A DNA stretch of 64,000 nt, taken from contig OY762959.1 of assembly GCA_963667205.1 (NCBI GenBank), positions 1,240,001-1,304,000 on the forward strand. The letters run 5' to 3'. Below the pieces are notes generated by a model. The model did not search any database and was not told where the DNA came from. It worked only from the letters and a program-made list of their open reading frames with translations. Positions 8,238-16,598 of the stretch are shown one piece after another. The DNA is from CF-162 sp963667205. GTDB lineage: Bacteria > Chloroflexota > Dehalococcoidia > SM23-28-2 > RBG-16-64-32. Positions within the stretch are counted from its first letter, which is position 1; every line of letters begins with the position of its first letter. The position numbers were made by a program, and so were the translations under genes.

Positions 8238-9084
8238 ATGCAGCAGGGCACGTTCCGCGGATTCGAGGTCACGCTCCAGGACCCCGGGATCGCCACCGTC
8301 ACGTTCAACCAGCCGGAGAGGCTAAACGGCATGACGCAGGGGTTCAAGCGCGACCTGATCGAGATCCTCTCGCAGGCGCAGATGGACGAGGCGGTCCGCG
8401 TCGTCGTCATCACCGGCTCCGGGCGCGCCTTCTCCGCCGGCGACGACATCACAGGCCGGCCACTGAGCGGCACCGGCGCGCAGCCGCTGATTCGGCAGCG
8501 GCCACGACACGCCGATCGGCACTTACGAGGGTCTGAGAGTGCTCTCGCAGACGCTGAACCTGGCGGTGCGCAACCTCGACAAGCTTTCGATCGCTGCCGT
8601 CAACGGCGTCGCGATCCAGACCGGCCTCTCGCTGGCGCTTTCGTGCGACTTCCGCATCGCCTCGACGGAAGCGCTGCTGGGCAGCGGCACCCTGCGCTAC
8701 GGCCTGATGCTGGACGAGGGCGGGCAGTTCCTGCTGCTCCAGATGATGGGCCTGCCGAAGACTCTCGACTTCCTGATGCGCAACCACATCGTCTCAGGCG
8801 AAGAGGCGCTGGCGCTCGGGCTCGTGCACGAGACGTTGCCGCCAGAGCGGCTGATGGAGCGCGCGCTGGAGCTGGCGCGCGAGCTGGCGCGCGAGCTGGC
8901 GGACGGCCCGCAGGTGGCGATGCGCTTGCTCAAGCGCAGCGTCTACAACGCCGCCGAGCAGACGTTCGCCCACGCCCTCGACGACATCGCCGCCAAGACA
9001 GCGATCTCGGACCACCACAAGGACGCGCGCGAAGGCATCGCCGCCTTCCGCGAGAAGCGGCAGCCGCAGTTCAACCAGCGCTAG
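8238..9084 (+). pseudogene. Enoyl-CoA hydratase/isomerase family protein, frameshifted
   Basis: From ATG 8238 the crotonase fold starts normally (VTFNQPERLNGMTQGFKRDL; VITGSGRAFSAGDDITG, the first oxyanion region). The frame breaks between about 8484 and 8505. A second frame continues GHDTPIGTYEGLRVLSQTL, then IAAVNGVAIQTGLSLALSCDFRIAS and RYGLMLDEGGQF, ending FREKRQPQFNQR at 9084. All core motifs survive across the two frames, so the shift is recent or a sequencing error. The segment at about 8870-8905 contains a 12-bp in-frame tandem repeat (LARELARELA). Its 3' end overlaps the convergent purL stop by 4 nt. Confidence 0.75.
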
Positions 9085-11321
9085 CCGGACAGCGCGCGCT
9101 CGAGGCCGTTTTCGTAGGCGTCGCGGAGGTCCGCGAGCGGCAGGTCGAGCGGGCCGAGACGGAAGCGGCCGTCCGGCGCCACGGCGCCGATGTACTCCAG
9201 CGGCACGTTCATGCTGGTGGCGATGCCGACGAGATCGTCCCGCTTCTCCGGCGTGACCGCGAGCACGATGCGCGACTGCGCCTCGCCGAAGAGCGCGGCG
9301 TCCAGCCGGTTGCCGACGACGGCGTTCGCCGCGTCGAGGCCGGCGTCGGCGGCCAGGCACATCTCCGCCAGCGTCACGGCCAGGCCGCCGTCGGAGCAGT
9401 CGTGCGCGGCCGCGGCGATGCCCTGCCGGATCGCGGCGAGGGCGGCGCGCTGCACACGCACCTCGAGCTGCAGGTCGATCTTCAGCTGGCCACCGATCGT
9501 TCCGTGCTCCAGCCGCAGGTACTCGCTGGCGCCAAGTGAGTCCACCGGCTGCTCGATGCTCGAACCGAGCAGGAACAGCTCGTCGCCCTGCGACGGCGCC
9601 ATCGTGCAATGCTGCATCACGTCGTCGAGGATGCCGAGCATGCCGATGACCGGCGTCGGGTAGATCGGTGCGCCGCCGGACTCGTTGTAGAGCGAGACGT
9701 TGCCGGAGATGACCGGCGTGCCCAGCGCGTCGCAGGCCTCGGCGATGCCGTGGACGGCCGCTTGCATCTGGTGGTAGACGTCCGGGCGCTCGGGGTTGCC
9801 GAAGTTCAGGCAATCGGTGACGGCCACGGGGTGCGCACCGGCGCAGACGACGTTGCGGGCCGCCTCGGCGACGGCGATCGAGGCGCCGCGGTACGGGTCG
9901 ACGTGGCAGTAGCGGCCGTTGCCGTCGGTGGCGACGGCGATGCCCCGCTGCCGTCCCTCCGCGGGCGATCCTTCGGGCGGCTTGATGCGGAGGACAGCAG
10001 CGTCGGCACCGGCCTCAACGACCGTGTTCGAGAGGACGCTCTGGTCGTACTGACGGTGCACCCAGCGCTTGCTCGTGATGTTCGGCGCGGCGAGCAGCCG
10101 CAGGAGCGCGGCGCCTGCGTCCGAAACGTCGGGCAGGGCGCTCAGGTCGAGCGACTCCATCTCGTACAGCTCCGGCGCCGGTTCGCCCTCGCGCGCGCAC
10201 TCGGGCGCTTCGACAAGCAGCTCAACGGGCAGCGTGCCGACTTCCTGCTCGCCATCGAAGATGTGGACGAGCTTGTCGTCGGTGACGTGGCCGATGATCG
10301 CGGTCGGCACCTCCCAGCGCTCGAACAGCGCCGCCACGTCGGCCTCGTGTCCCTTACGGACGATGATCAGCATCCGTTCCTGGGACTCGGAGAGCATGAC
10401 CTCGTACGGTGTCATGCCCTCCTCGCGCCGCGGGACCTTCGCTACGTCGATGGCGATGCCGGTGCCACCGCGGCTTGCAGACTCCACTGCGGACGATGTG
10501 AGACCGGCAGCGCCGAAGTCCTGGATGCCGGTGATCCAGTCGACGTGGTTGTGCGCCAGGTCGAGGCAGGCCTCCAGGAGCATCTTCTCGAGGAACGGGT
10601 TGCCCACCTGCACCGCCGGCCGCAGCTCCTCGAAGCGCTGCCCGGGGTCTGTGCGCGAGGCGAGGCCGGAGGCGCCGTGGATGCCGTCGCGGCCGGTGTC
10701 GGAGCCAGCGAGGAGGAGGATGTTGCCGGGCCCTTCGGCCGCCGCCGTCACGAGCTTCTCGACCGGCGCGAATCCGACGCACATGGCGTTGACGAGCGGG
10801 TTGGTGGCGTACGAGTCCTCGAAGAAGACCTCGCCGCCGACGGTGGGTATTCCGAGGCAGTTGCCGTATCCACTGATGCCGGCGACGACGCCCTCGAAGA
10901 GGTAGCGGTTCCGCGCCTCCGTGAGAGGCCCGAAGCGCAGCGAGTCGAGGATCGCGATCGGCCGTGCGCCCATCGCGAAGATGTCGCGGACGATGCCGCC
11001 GACGCCCGTCGCCGCGCCCTCGTAGGGCTCAATCGCGGACGGGTGGTTGTGCGACTCGATCTTCATCACGACGCACATGCCGTCGCCGATATCGATGGCG
11101 CCGGCGTTCTCCGCGCCGCGCTTCGTCAGGACGTAGGCGCCCTCCGCCGGCAGCAGGCGCAGGAGCGGCTTCGAGTTCTTGTAGCCGCAGTGCTCGCTCC
11201 AGAGCGCGCCAAAGAGGCCCAGTTCTACCTCGTTGGGCTCGCGGCCCAGCTTCTCGACGATGAGCTGGTACTCTTCGCGGCTGAGGGCGATCGTATCGAG
11301 AGCGGACTGTTCGATGGCCAT
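9081..11321 (-). CDS. purL: Phosphoribosylformylglycinamidine synthase subunit PurL
   Basis: 746 residues, the length of the small bacterial PurL that works with PurQ and PurS. It converts FGAR, glutamine and ATP to FGAM in purine synthesis. Visible motifs are LFGALWSEHCGYKNSKPLL (N-terminal), VVMKIESHNHPSAIEPYEGA with GGIVRDIFAMGARPIA (metal/nucleotide loops), and a second half-domain with DCLNFGNPERPD, ISGNVSLYNE and HDCSDGGLAVTLAEM. purQ lies 2.7 kb upstream on the same strand, separated by DUF4389 genes, and no purS is visible. Confidence 0.97.
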   Translation of the reverse strand: MAIEQSALDTIALSREEYQLIVEKLGREPNEVELGLFGALWSEHCGYKNSKPLLRLLPAEGAYVLTKRGAENAGAIDIGDGMCVVMKIESHNHPSAIEPYEGAATGVGGIVRDIFAMGARPIAILDSLRFGPLTEARNRYLFEGVVAGISGYGNCLGIPTVGGEVFFEDSYATNPLVNAMCVGFAPVEKLVTAAAEGPGNILLLAGSDTGRDGIHGASGLASRTDPGQRFEELRPAVQVGNPFLEKMLLEACLDLAHNHVDWITGIQDFGAAGLTSSAVESASRGGTGIAIDVAKVPRREEGMTPYEVMLSESQERMLIIVRKGHEADVAALFERWEVPTAIIGHVTDDKLVHIFDGEQEVGTLPVELLVEAPECAREGEPAPELYEMESLDLSALPDVSDAGAALLRLLAAPNITSKRWVHRQYDQSVLSNTVVEAGADAAVLRIKPPEGSPAEGRQRGIAVATDGNGRYCHVDPYRGASIAVAEAARNVVCAGAHPVAVTDCLNFGNPERPDVYHQMQAAVHGIAEACDALGTPVISGNVSLYNESGGAPIYPTPVIGMLGILDDVMQHCTMAPSQGDELFLLGSSIEQPVDSLGASEYLRLEHGTIGGQLKIDLQLEVRVQRAALAAIRQGIAAAAHDCSDGGLAVTLAEMCLAADAGLDAANAVVGNRLDAALFGEAQSRIVLAVTPEKRDDLVGIATSMNVPLEYIGAVAPDGRFRLGPLDLPLADLRDAYENGLERALSG

Positions 11322-11325
11322 GATC

Positions 11326-11523
11326 TCAGAATACGCGCGGCATGATGTAGTTGGAAGACACGTAGGAGCCGACGGCCCACATGGTGAGGCCGAAGACCGT
11401 CAGCCCGCCCTTGAGCCAGAGCGGCCACGGCTGGTAGCGCCACATCAGGAAGATGCCGACGGGCGCGAAGACGTAGCCGGTGAGGATCGTCGCCCACAGC
11501 GACTCGTACCAGGCTTTGCGCAC
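11326..11523 (-). CDS. Small two-span membrane protein, unknown
   Basis: About 65 residues if the GTG at 11523 is the start (RKAWYESLWATILTGYVF); an upstream in-frame extension without ATG is also possible. Two hydrophobic segments are visible (SLWATILTGYVFAPVGIFLMW and GLTVFGLTMWAVGSYVS). It lies 47 nt after the DUF4389 gene and 4 nt before purL, same strand, so it is likely part of the same transcript. I do not recognise a family. Confidence 0.5.
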   Translation of the reverse strand: MRKAWYESLWATILTGYVFAPVGIFLMWRYQPWPLWLKGGLTVFGLTMWAVGSYVSSNYIMPRVF

Positions 11524-11570
11524 TGGTAGTGCCGGCCGGGTGGGCGGCGTGGTGTCGCCCGGGCTATCGG

Positions 11571-12161
11571 CTACTTCAGGCTGAACGGTGGGTACTCGTC
11601 TGTCATCAGGTAGAGGGCGTAGGCGCTCACGCGGAGGTTCCAGCGCTGAACGCCGACGACGAAGTCGAAGAGGCCTTTCGGGAAATTGCCGGTGAAGAGG
11701 ATGGCGAACCAGGCGATGAACACGACGACCAACGCGACCACGTTGAGAACTATGAGGATGATGAAGTGCGGTATCGCGAGGAGCCACTTTACCAGCGGCA
11801 GGAAGTTATTCAGTTTCTCCGGGTAGTCGATATCCAGCGTGACTGCCTGCGCGTCTTCCAGAGCGGGGTACTCATCGCGAAGGAGTACGAAGTACACCCA
11901 GGACCGGTTGTTGAAGCGCGTTAACGCCAGCTGAAAGTCGAACAGCCATCGCGGATACCTGCCCCTGAACAGGATAATGAGTATCATCCCGAAAAAGAAA
12001 TTGCTGCTGGAGATCAGGCTGGTGACAAGCCAGACGGGCAGGATGAGCAGCCACTTCACGAATATCAGCAGCCGTGACAGCTCCTCCGGATACTCGACAT
12101 CGAATCGGGCAGGGTACTGAGGCCCCGGCGCAGCGACGGCCGTTGCAGTTGCGTCAGACAC
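11571..12161 (-). CDS. DUF4389 membrane protein (two repeats)
   Basis: 196 residues with two tandem DUF4389 units. Each unit reads DxEYPEELSRLLIFVKWLL..., then a membrane pair, then a signature such as AILFTGNFPKGLFDFVVGV and the ending LMTDEYPPFSLK. The first unit's ending is diverged (LLRDEYPALED). Four transmembrane segments are expected. DUF4389 proteins are common in Actinobacteria and Chloroflexota and have no known function. It is the third of three adjacent DUF4389 genes, all transcribed toward purL. Confidence 0.85.
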   Translation of the reverse strand: MSDATATAVAAPGPQYPARFDVEYPEELSRLLIFVKWLLILPVWLVTSLISSSNFFFGMILIILFRGRYPRWLFDFQLALTRFNNRSWVYFVLLRDEYPALEDAQAVTLDIDYPEKLNNFLPLVKWLLAIPHFIILIVLNVVALVVVFIAWFAILFTGNFPKGLFDFVVGVQRWNLRVSAYALYLMTDEYPPFSLK

Positions 12162-12171
12162 TAGTCTCCTC

Positions 12172-12768
12172 CTACTTCGTGCTGAACGGCGGGTACTCGT
12201 CGCGCATCAGGTACGTGTAGGCGTTCAGGCGCAGCGACCAGCGCATGACGCCGACGACGAAGTCGAACATGCCGCGCGGGAAGTTGCCCGTGAACAGGAT
12301 GGCGAACCAGGCGATGAAGATCAGGAAGTAGGCGACCAGCGCCACGATCATGAGCACGATCATGTTCGGGATGATGAGCAGCCACTTGATCAGCGGCAGC
12401 CAGCGATTGAGCGTCTCCGGATACTCCACCTCGAGAGTGAGTGGATACTGGCCTGCGTCCCAGCTGAACGGCGGGTAATCGTCCCGCAGCAGCAAGATGT
12501 ACGCGTAGACGTTGGATTGCCAGCGCATGACGCCGACGGAGATCTTGAACAGGCCTTCCGGATACTTTGTTGTGAAGAGGATCGCAAAGAAGGCGATCAT
12601 CGTGATGACGGACTGCACAGCACCGAGCGCGTACAGGATGAGCAGATGCGGGATCGCCAGTAGGAATTTTACGAATATCAGCAGCCGCGAGAGCTCGTCC
12701 GGATACTCGACGTCAAACTGAGTCGGTCCGCCGGGCGCCAGCGCCACTGCCGTGGGTTCTGCAGTCAT
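12172..12768 (-). CDS. DUF4389 membrane protein (two repeats)
   Basis: 198 residues and the clearest of the three paralogs. Unit 1 runs DVEYPDELSRLLIFVKFLL to YILLLRDDYPPFSWD; unit 2 runs LEVEYPETLNRWLPLIKWLL to YTYLMRDEYPPFSTK. Four membrane segments are predicted. The 10-nt spacing to the next paralog suggests one operon made by duplication. Function is unknown; possible roles as a membrane anchor or channel are speculation. Confidence 0.87.
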   Translation of the reverse strand: MTAEPTAVALAPGGPTQFDVEYPDELSRLLIFVKFLLAIPHLLILYALGAVQSVITMIAFFAILFTTKYPEGLFKISVGVMRWQSNVYAYILLLRDDYPPFSWDAGQYPLTLEVEYPETLNRWLPLIKWLLIIPNMIVLMIVALVAYFLIFIAWFAILFTGNFPRGMFDFVVGVMRWSLRLNAYTYLMRDEYPPFSTK

Positions 12769-12814
12769 GATCTCTGTCCCTCCTCTTGTCTGGCTTTACT
12801 GCTTGCTGCGTAGA

Positions 12815-13960
12815 TCACCTGGTGAAGTTGAACCTCGCGCGCTGAAGCGGCTCCGGCTCGAACTCGAAGACGGCCGGCTCCTCCTGGCGCGGTATCTCGA
12901 AGATTACGATGATGATGCCGCGATTATTGCCGAAGAGCTCTCGCGGCCCGGTGAGCCCACCGTAGCTCACGAGCAACGGTTCGTGCTTGTCTCCAAGTGT
13001 GTCCTTCAGCTCGAAATCGTCGTCGCGGATCTCCTCGTCGTACTTGCTGACATTCAAGAGATCCGCCGTAAACGAGACGAACCGGCCGCCTTCTTCGGGT
13101 ATGAAGAGGGCGTCCTCGAATTCGTAGCGGTCGTCGGCGCCCAGGAGCGTGATCCTTATCTCAAACACCTCAAGCGTTGGCGAAGACTCGCCGGCAAGGA
13201 GGCTGGCGTAGGAGACCTCAGCGTCCTCAAGGTTCGAGGTGGCGATGACGACGGCGATGATCCCGCCAGCCACGGCGCCTGCCAGCACGAAGCCGCCGAC
13301 ACCCGACCATACGTGAGTGGTGTTGCTGGCCGGCCCGGCTTCGGCGGATGTACTGAACGGCGGGTACTCGTCCCGCAGCGACATCCAGTAGGCGCCGACG
13401 CGGGCGGCCCAGTGCAGCCAGCCAACGATGAAGCCGCGCAGGCCAAGCGGAAAGCGCCCGGTAAAGAGGATGGCGAACCAGGCGATAACAACGCAGACGA
13501 CCACAGCGAACCAGAGCACGACAAGCGCGATGAGGTGTGGGATCGAAGCCAGCGTTTTCCAGATCACCAGCTGCTTGCGCTGGATGCGCTCCGGCTGCTC
13601 CACCTCGTAGCTGACGCTCCAGTCGCCCTCGAACGGTGGGTACTTGTCAACAATCAGGAAGAGGTAGCTGTAGGCGCGGAACGCAAAGCGCTGGATGGCG
13701 ACGATCGTCCGGTAGATCCAGCCGACGGGCCGCCCGCGGATGAGCACTGTGATCCAGTGCGCCAGAAGTAGGCCACCGAGGACTCCAGTGCCGGTGGTGC
13801 CCGCGATGATGCCGAGGAACAGCAGGATCGGCACGACCAGTACGAGGCGGAAGAAGCTGCTGAGCCGGGAGACCGGCGACGGGCCTTCGACGTCGAAGGA
13901 AACCGCGTATGCGGGCGGTTTCGGCGGTTGGGCGTCGTAAACGATTGTATCGTCTGTCAT
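12815..13960 (-). CDS. DUF4389 membrane protein with C-terminal DUF4352-like domain
   Basis: 381 residues. Residues 15-105 and 110-195 are two DUF4389 units (ending DKYPPFEGDW and RDEYPPFSTSAE). A further transmembrane helix follows (GGFVLAGAVAGGIIAVVIAT, about 215-235). The rest is an exported beta-sandwich-like domain with FVSFTADLLNVSKYDEEIRDDDFELKD, similar in layout to DUF4352 immunoglobulin-like domains. This is the first gene of the DUF4389 block, and the only one with an outside domain, so it may be the part that contacts a ligand or partner. Confidence 0.8.
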   Translation of the reverse strand: MTDDTIVYDAQPPKPPAYAVSFDVEGPSPVSRLSSFFRLVLVVPILLFLGIIAGTTGTGVLGGLLLAHWITVLIRGRPVGWIYRTIVAIQRFAFRAYSYLFLIVDKYPPFEGDWSVSYEVEQPERIQRKQLVIWKTLASIPHLIALVVLWFAVVVCVVIAWFAILFTGRFPLGLRGFIVGWLHWAARVGAYWMSLRDEYPPFSTSAEAGPASNTTHVWSGVGGFVLAGAVAGGIIAVVIATSNLEDAEVSYASLLAGESSPTLEVFEIRITLLGADDRYEFEDALFIPEEGGRFVSFTADLLNVSKYDEEIRDDDFELKDTLGDKHEPLLVSYGGLTGPRELFGNNRGIIIVIFEIPRQEEPAVFEFEPEPLQRARFNFTR

Positions 13961-14042
13961 CTAGCCTCGTTCCTGGCGCCGCCGCTGGCGATAGCGATGC
14001 ATCCTTCTAGAAAACTCACTGGCGATGGATCGGTTACCGTCG

Positions 14043-14738
14043 TTATACGCGCACTTTTGCCCACTCTGCAAGCGAGTTCCAGATCAGCAGGCCGTCCTCA
14101 CCGCCCAGGATCGGCTCACAGGCCCGCTCCGGGTGCGGCATCATCCCCAGAACGTTGCCGCGCTCGTTGACGATGCCGGCGATCGCGCGCTCGCTGCCGT
14201 TCGGGTTCGCTTCTGCCGTCGCCTCGCCGGCGTCGTTGCAATAGCGGAAGGCGACTCGCCCCGACGACTCTAGCTCGTCCAGCGTGGCCTCGTCCGCGAA
14301 GTATCGCCCCTCGCCGTGCGAGATCGGCACGCGGATGACCTGACCCGGCTCCAGGAGCCCGGTCCAGGCCGACTCCGTGTTCTCCGCCCGCAGGTTCACC
14401 CACTCGCAGCGGTACTGGAGAGAGTCGTTGCGCATCAGCGCGCCGGGCAGCAGGTGGGCCTCGCAGAGCACCTGGAAGCCGTTACAGATCCCGATCACGG
14501 GCTTCCCCGCGTTGGCCTCGGCGACGACGCTGGGCATCACGGGCGAGAAGCGCGCGATGGCGCCGCAGCGGAGGTAGTCGCCGTAGGAGAAGCCGCCGGG
14601 GAGGGCGATCGCGTCGTAGCCGGAAAGATCGGTCTCGCGGTGCCAGACGAGATCGGCCTGTTGACCCGCAAGCCGCAGCGAGTACTGGGAATCGTGGTCG
14701 CTCCAGGTGCCGGGGAAGACGATTACGGCGATGCGCAT
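14043..14738 (-). CDS. purQ: Phosphoribosylformylglycinamidine synthase subunit PurQ
   Basis: 231 residues, a class I glutamine amidotransferase supplying ammonia to PurL. It starts MRIAVIVFPGTWSDHD, with PGGFSYGDYLRCGAIA (oxyanion region), the nucleophile in VIGICNGFQVLCEA (Cys at about 88), ISHGEGRYFA, and the His-Glu pair in VLGMMPHPERACEP near the C-terminus. It precedes the DUF4389 genes and purL on the same strand; normally purQ and purL are adjacent. Confidence 0.96.
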   Translation of the reverse strand: MRIAVIVFPGTWSDHDSQYSLRLAGQQADLVWHRETDLSGYDAIALPGGFSYGDYLRCGAIARFSPVMPSVVAEANAGKPVIGICNGFQVLCEAHLLPGALMRNDSLQYRCEWVNLRAENTESAWTGLLEPGQVIRVPISHGEGRYFADEATLDELESSGRVAFRYCNDAGEATAEANPNGSERAIAGIVNERGNVLGMMPHPERACEPILGGEDGLLIWNSLAEWAKVRV

Positions 14739-14784
14739 GACCTGTCCCCATTATACCACAGCCGCACCCCCAGTCCGGCCGGAG

Positions 14785-15609
14785 TCAGCGGCGCGTGGCA
14801 GCGGCAAACACGCGGCGACGGTAGGGCCGGGCCTCGACCGTCACCGTCACCTCTGACAACAGGATGCCGACGGCGGCCTCACCCATCTCCTTCGTCAGCT
14901 CGTCCTTGGCCGCGATGACGCTTGAGTACACCTGGAGCAACGGCTCGGGCCAGCCTGCGATCTCTTCGTACACCTCGACTTCGAAGCCGGCGTCGGCGAG
15001 ACACGGGCGGTAGTCCTCGACCGCGTCGGCGCTCAGGACCGGCAGCGTTGCGGCGCGCGCCAGCTCCAGCTCGAAGGCCGTGAAGGCGAACCGCGCGCCG
15101 GGCCGCAGGATGCGAGCGACCTCGCACATCGCCTCGTTCTTGTCGAGTGCGTACTGCAGCGCGTCTTCGCTGGTCGCGCCGTCAACAGACTGGTCGTCGA
15201 GCCCGGTGGCCGCGAAGGAGCCGACGCGGAACTCCGCCTGCGCACCCAGTCCGAGCCTGGCGGCGCGGGCCGTTGCCTTCTCGACCGCCACCGCGGATAG
15301 GTCGACGCCGATGAGGTTCGCGCCGGTCTCCCGTGCCAGCCAGAGCGCCGGTCCGCCCATGCCACAGCCGAGGCCGGCAAGCGTATCTCCGCGCTTCAGG
15401 CGCAAGGCGCTCGCGGTGCGTTGCAGGTCGGCGAGCGTCGTGAGGCTGATGTGCCCGAACTCCTCCGGAAAATCGAGGCCTTCCACGCCTTCGTGCCATA
15501 AGCGGCGCAGCGTCGCAGACCTGTCCGCAGCAGCGTAGACCGCATCGTAGCCTGCCGCGACGAGGGCCGTCGCCTGGCTCTGATCCGCGTCTGGAGGTTG
15601 AGATGTCAT
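14785..15609 (-). CDS. Class I SAM-dependent methyltransferase
   Basis: I start at ATG 15609 (MTSQPPDADQSQ). The SAM-binding core is visible as GDTLAGLGCGMGGPALWLA (motif I), ANLIGVDLS (the acidic residue ending strand 2) and VDGATSEDALQYALDKNEAMCEVARIL (motifs II-III). The layout matches the Methyltransf_11/UbiE-like group with a following lid domain, near sterol or phosphoethanolamine-type small-molecule methyltransferases. The substrate cannot be told. It is transcribed toward purQ with a 46-nt gap. Confidence 0.8.
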   Translation of the reverse strand: MTSQPPDADQSQATALVAAGYDAVYAAADRSATLRRLWHEGVEGLDFPEEFGHISLTTLADLQRTASALRLKRGDTLAGLGCGMGGPALWLARETGANLIGVDLSAVAVEKATARAARLGLGAQAEFRVGSFAATGLDDQSVDGATSEDALQYALDKNEAMCEVARILRPGARFAFTAFELELARAATLPVLSADAVEDYRPCLADAGFEVEVYEEIAGWPEPLLQVYSSVIAAKDELTKEMGEAAVGILLSEVTVTVEARPYRRRVFAAATRR

Positions 15610-15692
15610 CACAGCCAGTATCCCACGCACCGGACGAAGTTTCGCGCGGACCAAAGTAACCAGACCGCCCGCAATCGCGTCTGATACAGGTG

Positions 15693-16553
15693 ATGGAAGG
15701 GAAGATGCGGCCCGGCTGGCAGATCGACCTCAAGTGGATCGCCGGCATCTTCGCCTGCGTGGCGATCTTCGTCGCCGGCGTCCTCTTCTCGCTAGCGGAG
15801 ATCACAGAGCGCGGCCGCGCTGAGCCGCTGTCGGCAGCATTCGTCGGCTTCCTCCTGGACGACCGCGTCACAGATGACGAGTTCGAGGCGGTACAGGCGC
15901 AGGCCGCAGCCGATCCTTCGGGCCTCGTCTCGCTGAGCCCGCTCGACCTTGATGTGCGCGGCTCGCAGATCGCCGGCCTGGACAGGGAGGAGGCCTCTCT
16001 GCTCGTGGCAGGCGAATTCGCCGCCGTCCTTTACGCCGGGGGCTCAGAGGCCGCCGATGCCCTGATCCTGGAGCCGGGGCCGAACGCGGACGGTGAGCCG
16101 CAGGAGGCGATCAATCTGGGCCCGACCAGCTCACTGACAGCAGAAAGTCACTCGACCTTCCGCACGTTATTCTTCGTTGCGCTGGCGATCGTGATCGCGC
16201 TACTGGGTCTCGTCTCGTTTCTCAGTCGCGGTCTCGGGCGGCTGGGCGCTCCGGCGATGGTGCTGGCGCTGAGCACTGCGCCGCTGGCCGCACTCTGGAC
16301 GCTCGCCGTAAACGCCGTCGGCAGTCCCGGCGAGGACGAGGCGATATACACCGTGATCGCCCGCCAACTGATCCGCGATACGGCCGGCGATCTGCGCAAC
16401 TTCTTCGTGGCGGTGCTCAGCATAGCGCTGGCCTGGGCGGTGATCGTCTTCGTCGGCACGCTCCTGACACCGCTCTCACGAAGGCTCGGCCGCAAGCTCG
16501 CCTCGCTTGCGGCGAGCACGCCGCAGCCCGAGGCTCCCGGGCCGTCTGCCTGA
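15693..16553 (+). CDS. Membrane protein of unknown function
   Basis: About 286 residues (starts at 15690, 15693 and 15705 are all possible). An N-terminal membrane anchor (WIAGIFACVAIFVAGVLFSL) is followed by an outside region of about 120 residues. Three more membrane helices follow (LFFVALAIVIALLGLVSFL, MVLALSTAPLAALWTLAV, FFVAVLSIALAWAVIVFVG). No conserved motif that I recognise. It stands between divergent methyltransferase and CoA-binding genes; the 80-nt upstream gap would carry its promoter. Confidence 0.65.
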   Translation: MEGKMRPGWQIDLKWIAGIFACVAIFVAGVLFSLAEITERGRAEPLSAAFVGFLLDDRVTDDEFEAVQAQAAADPSGLVSLSPLDLDVRGSQIAGLDREEASLLVAGEFAAVLYAGGSEAADALILEPGPNADGEPQEAINLGPTSSLTAESHSTFRTLFFVALAIVIALLGLVSFLSRGLGRLGAPAMVLALSTAPLAALWTLAVNAVGSPGEDEAIYTVIARQLIRDTAGDLRNFFVAVLSIALAWAVIVFVGTLLTPLSRRLGRKLASLAASTPQPEAPGPSA

Positions 16554-16598
16554 CAGAGCGGTTGTCCTCCGCCACGCTCATCCCGTAGTCTTCTGCGC

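Noticed and set aside
8479..8498. Inverted repeat (7-bp arms) at the enoyl-CoA hydratase frameshift
   Set aside because: Arms of 7 bp are frequent by chance in this GC-rich sequence; unlike the 15-bp repeat at 38951 it does not support a mechanism.
9609..11345. 578-codon plus-strand ORF opposite purL
   Set aside because: Arg/Asp/Val-rich shadow of a highly conserved gene in GC-rich DNA; no motif. Similar shadows opposite 21775-23430, 24753-26273, 28548-29690, 31487-32761 and 50027-51142 were dropped for the same reason.
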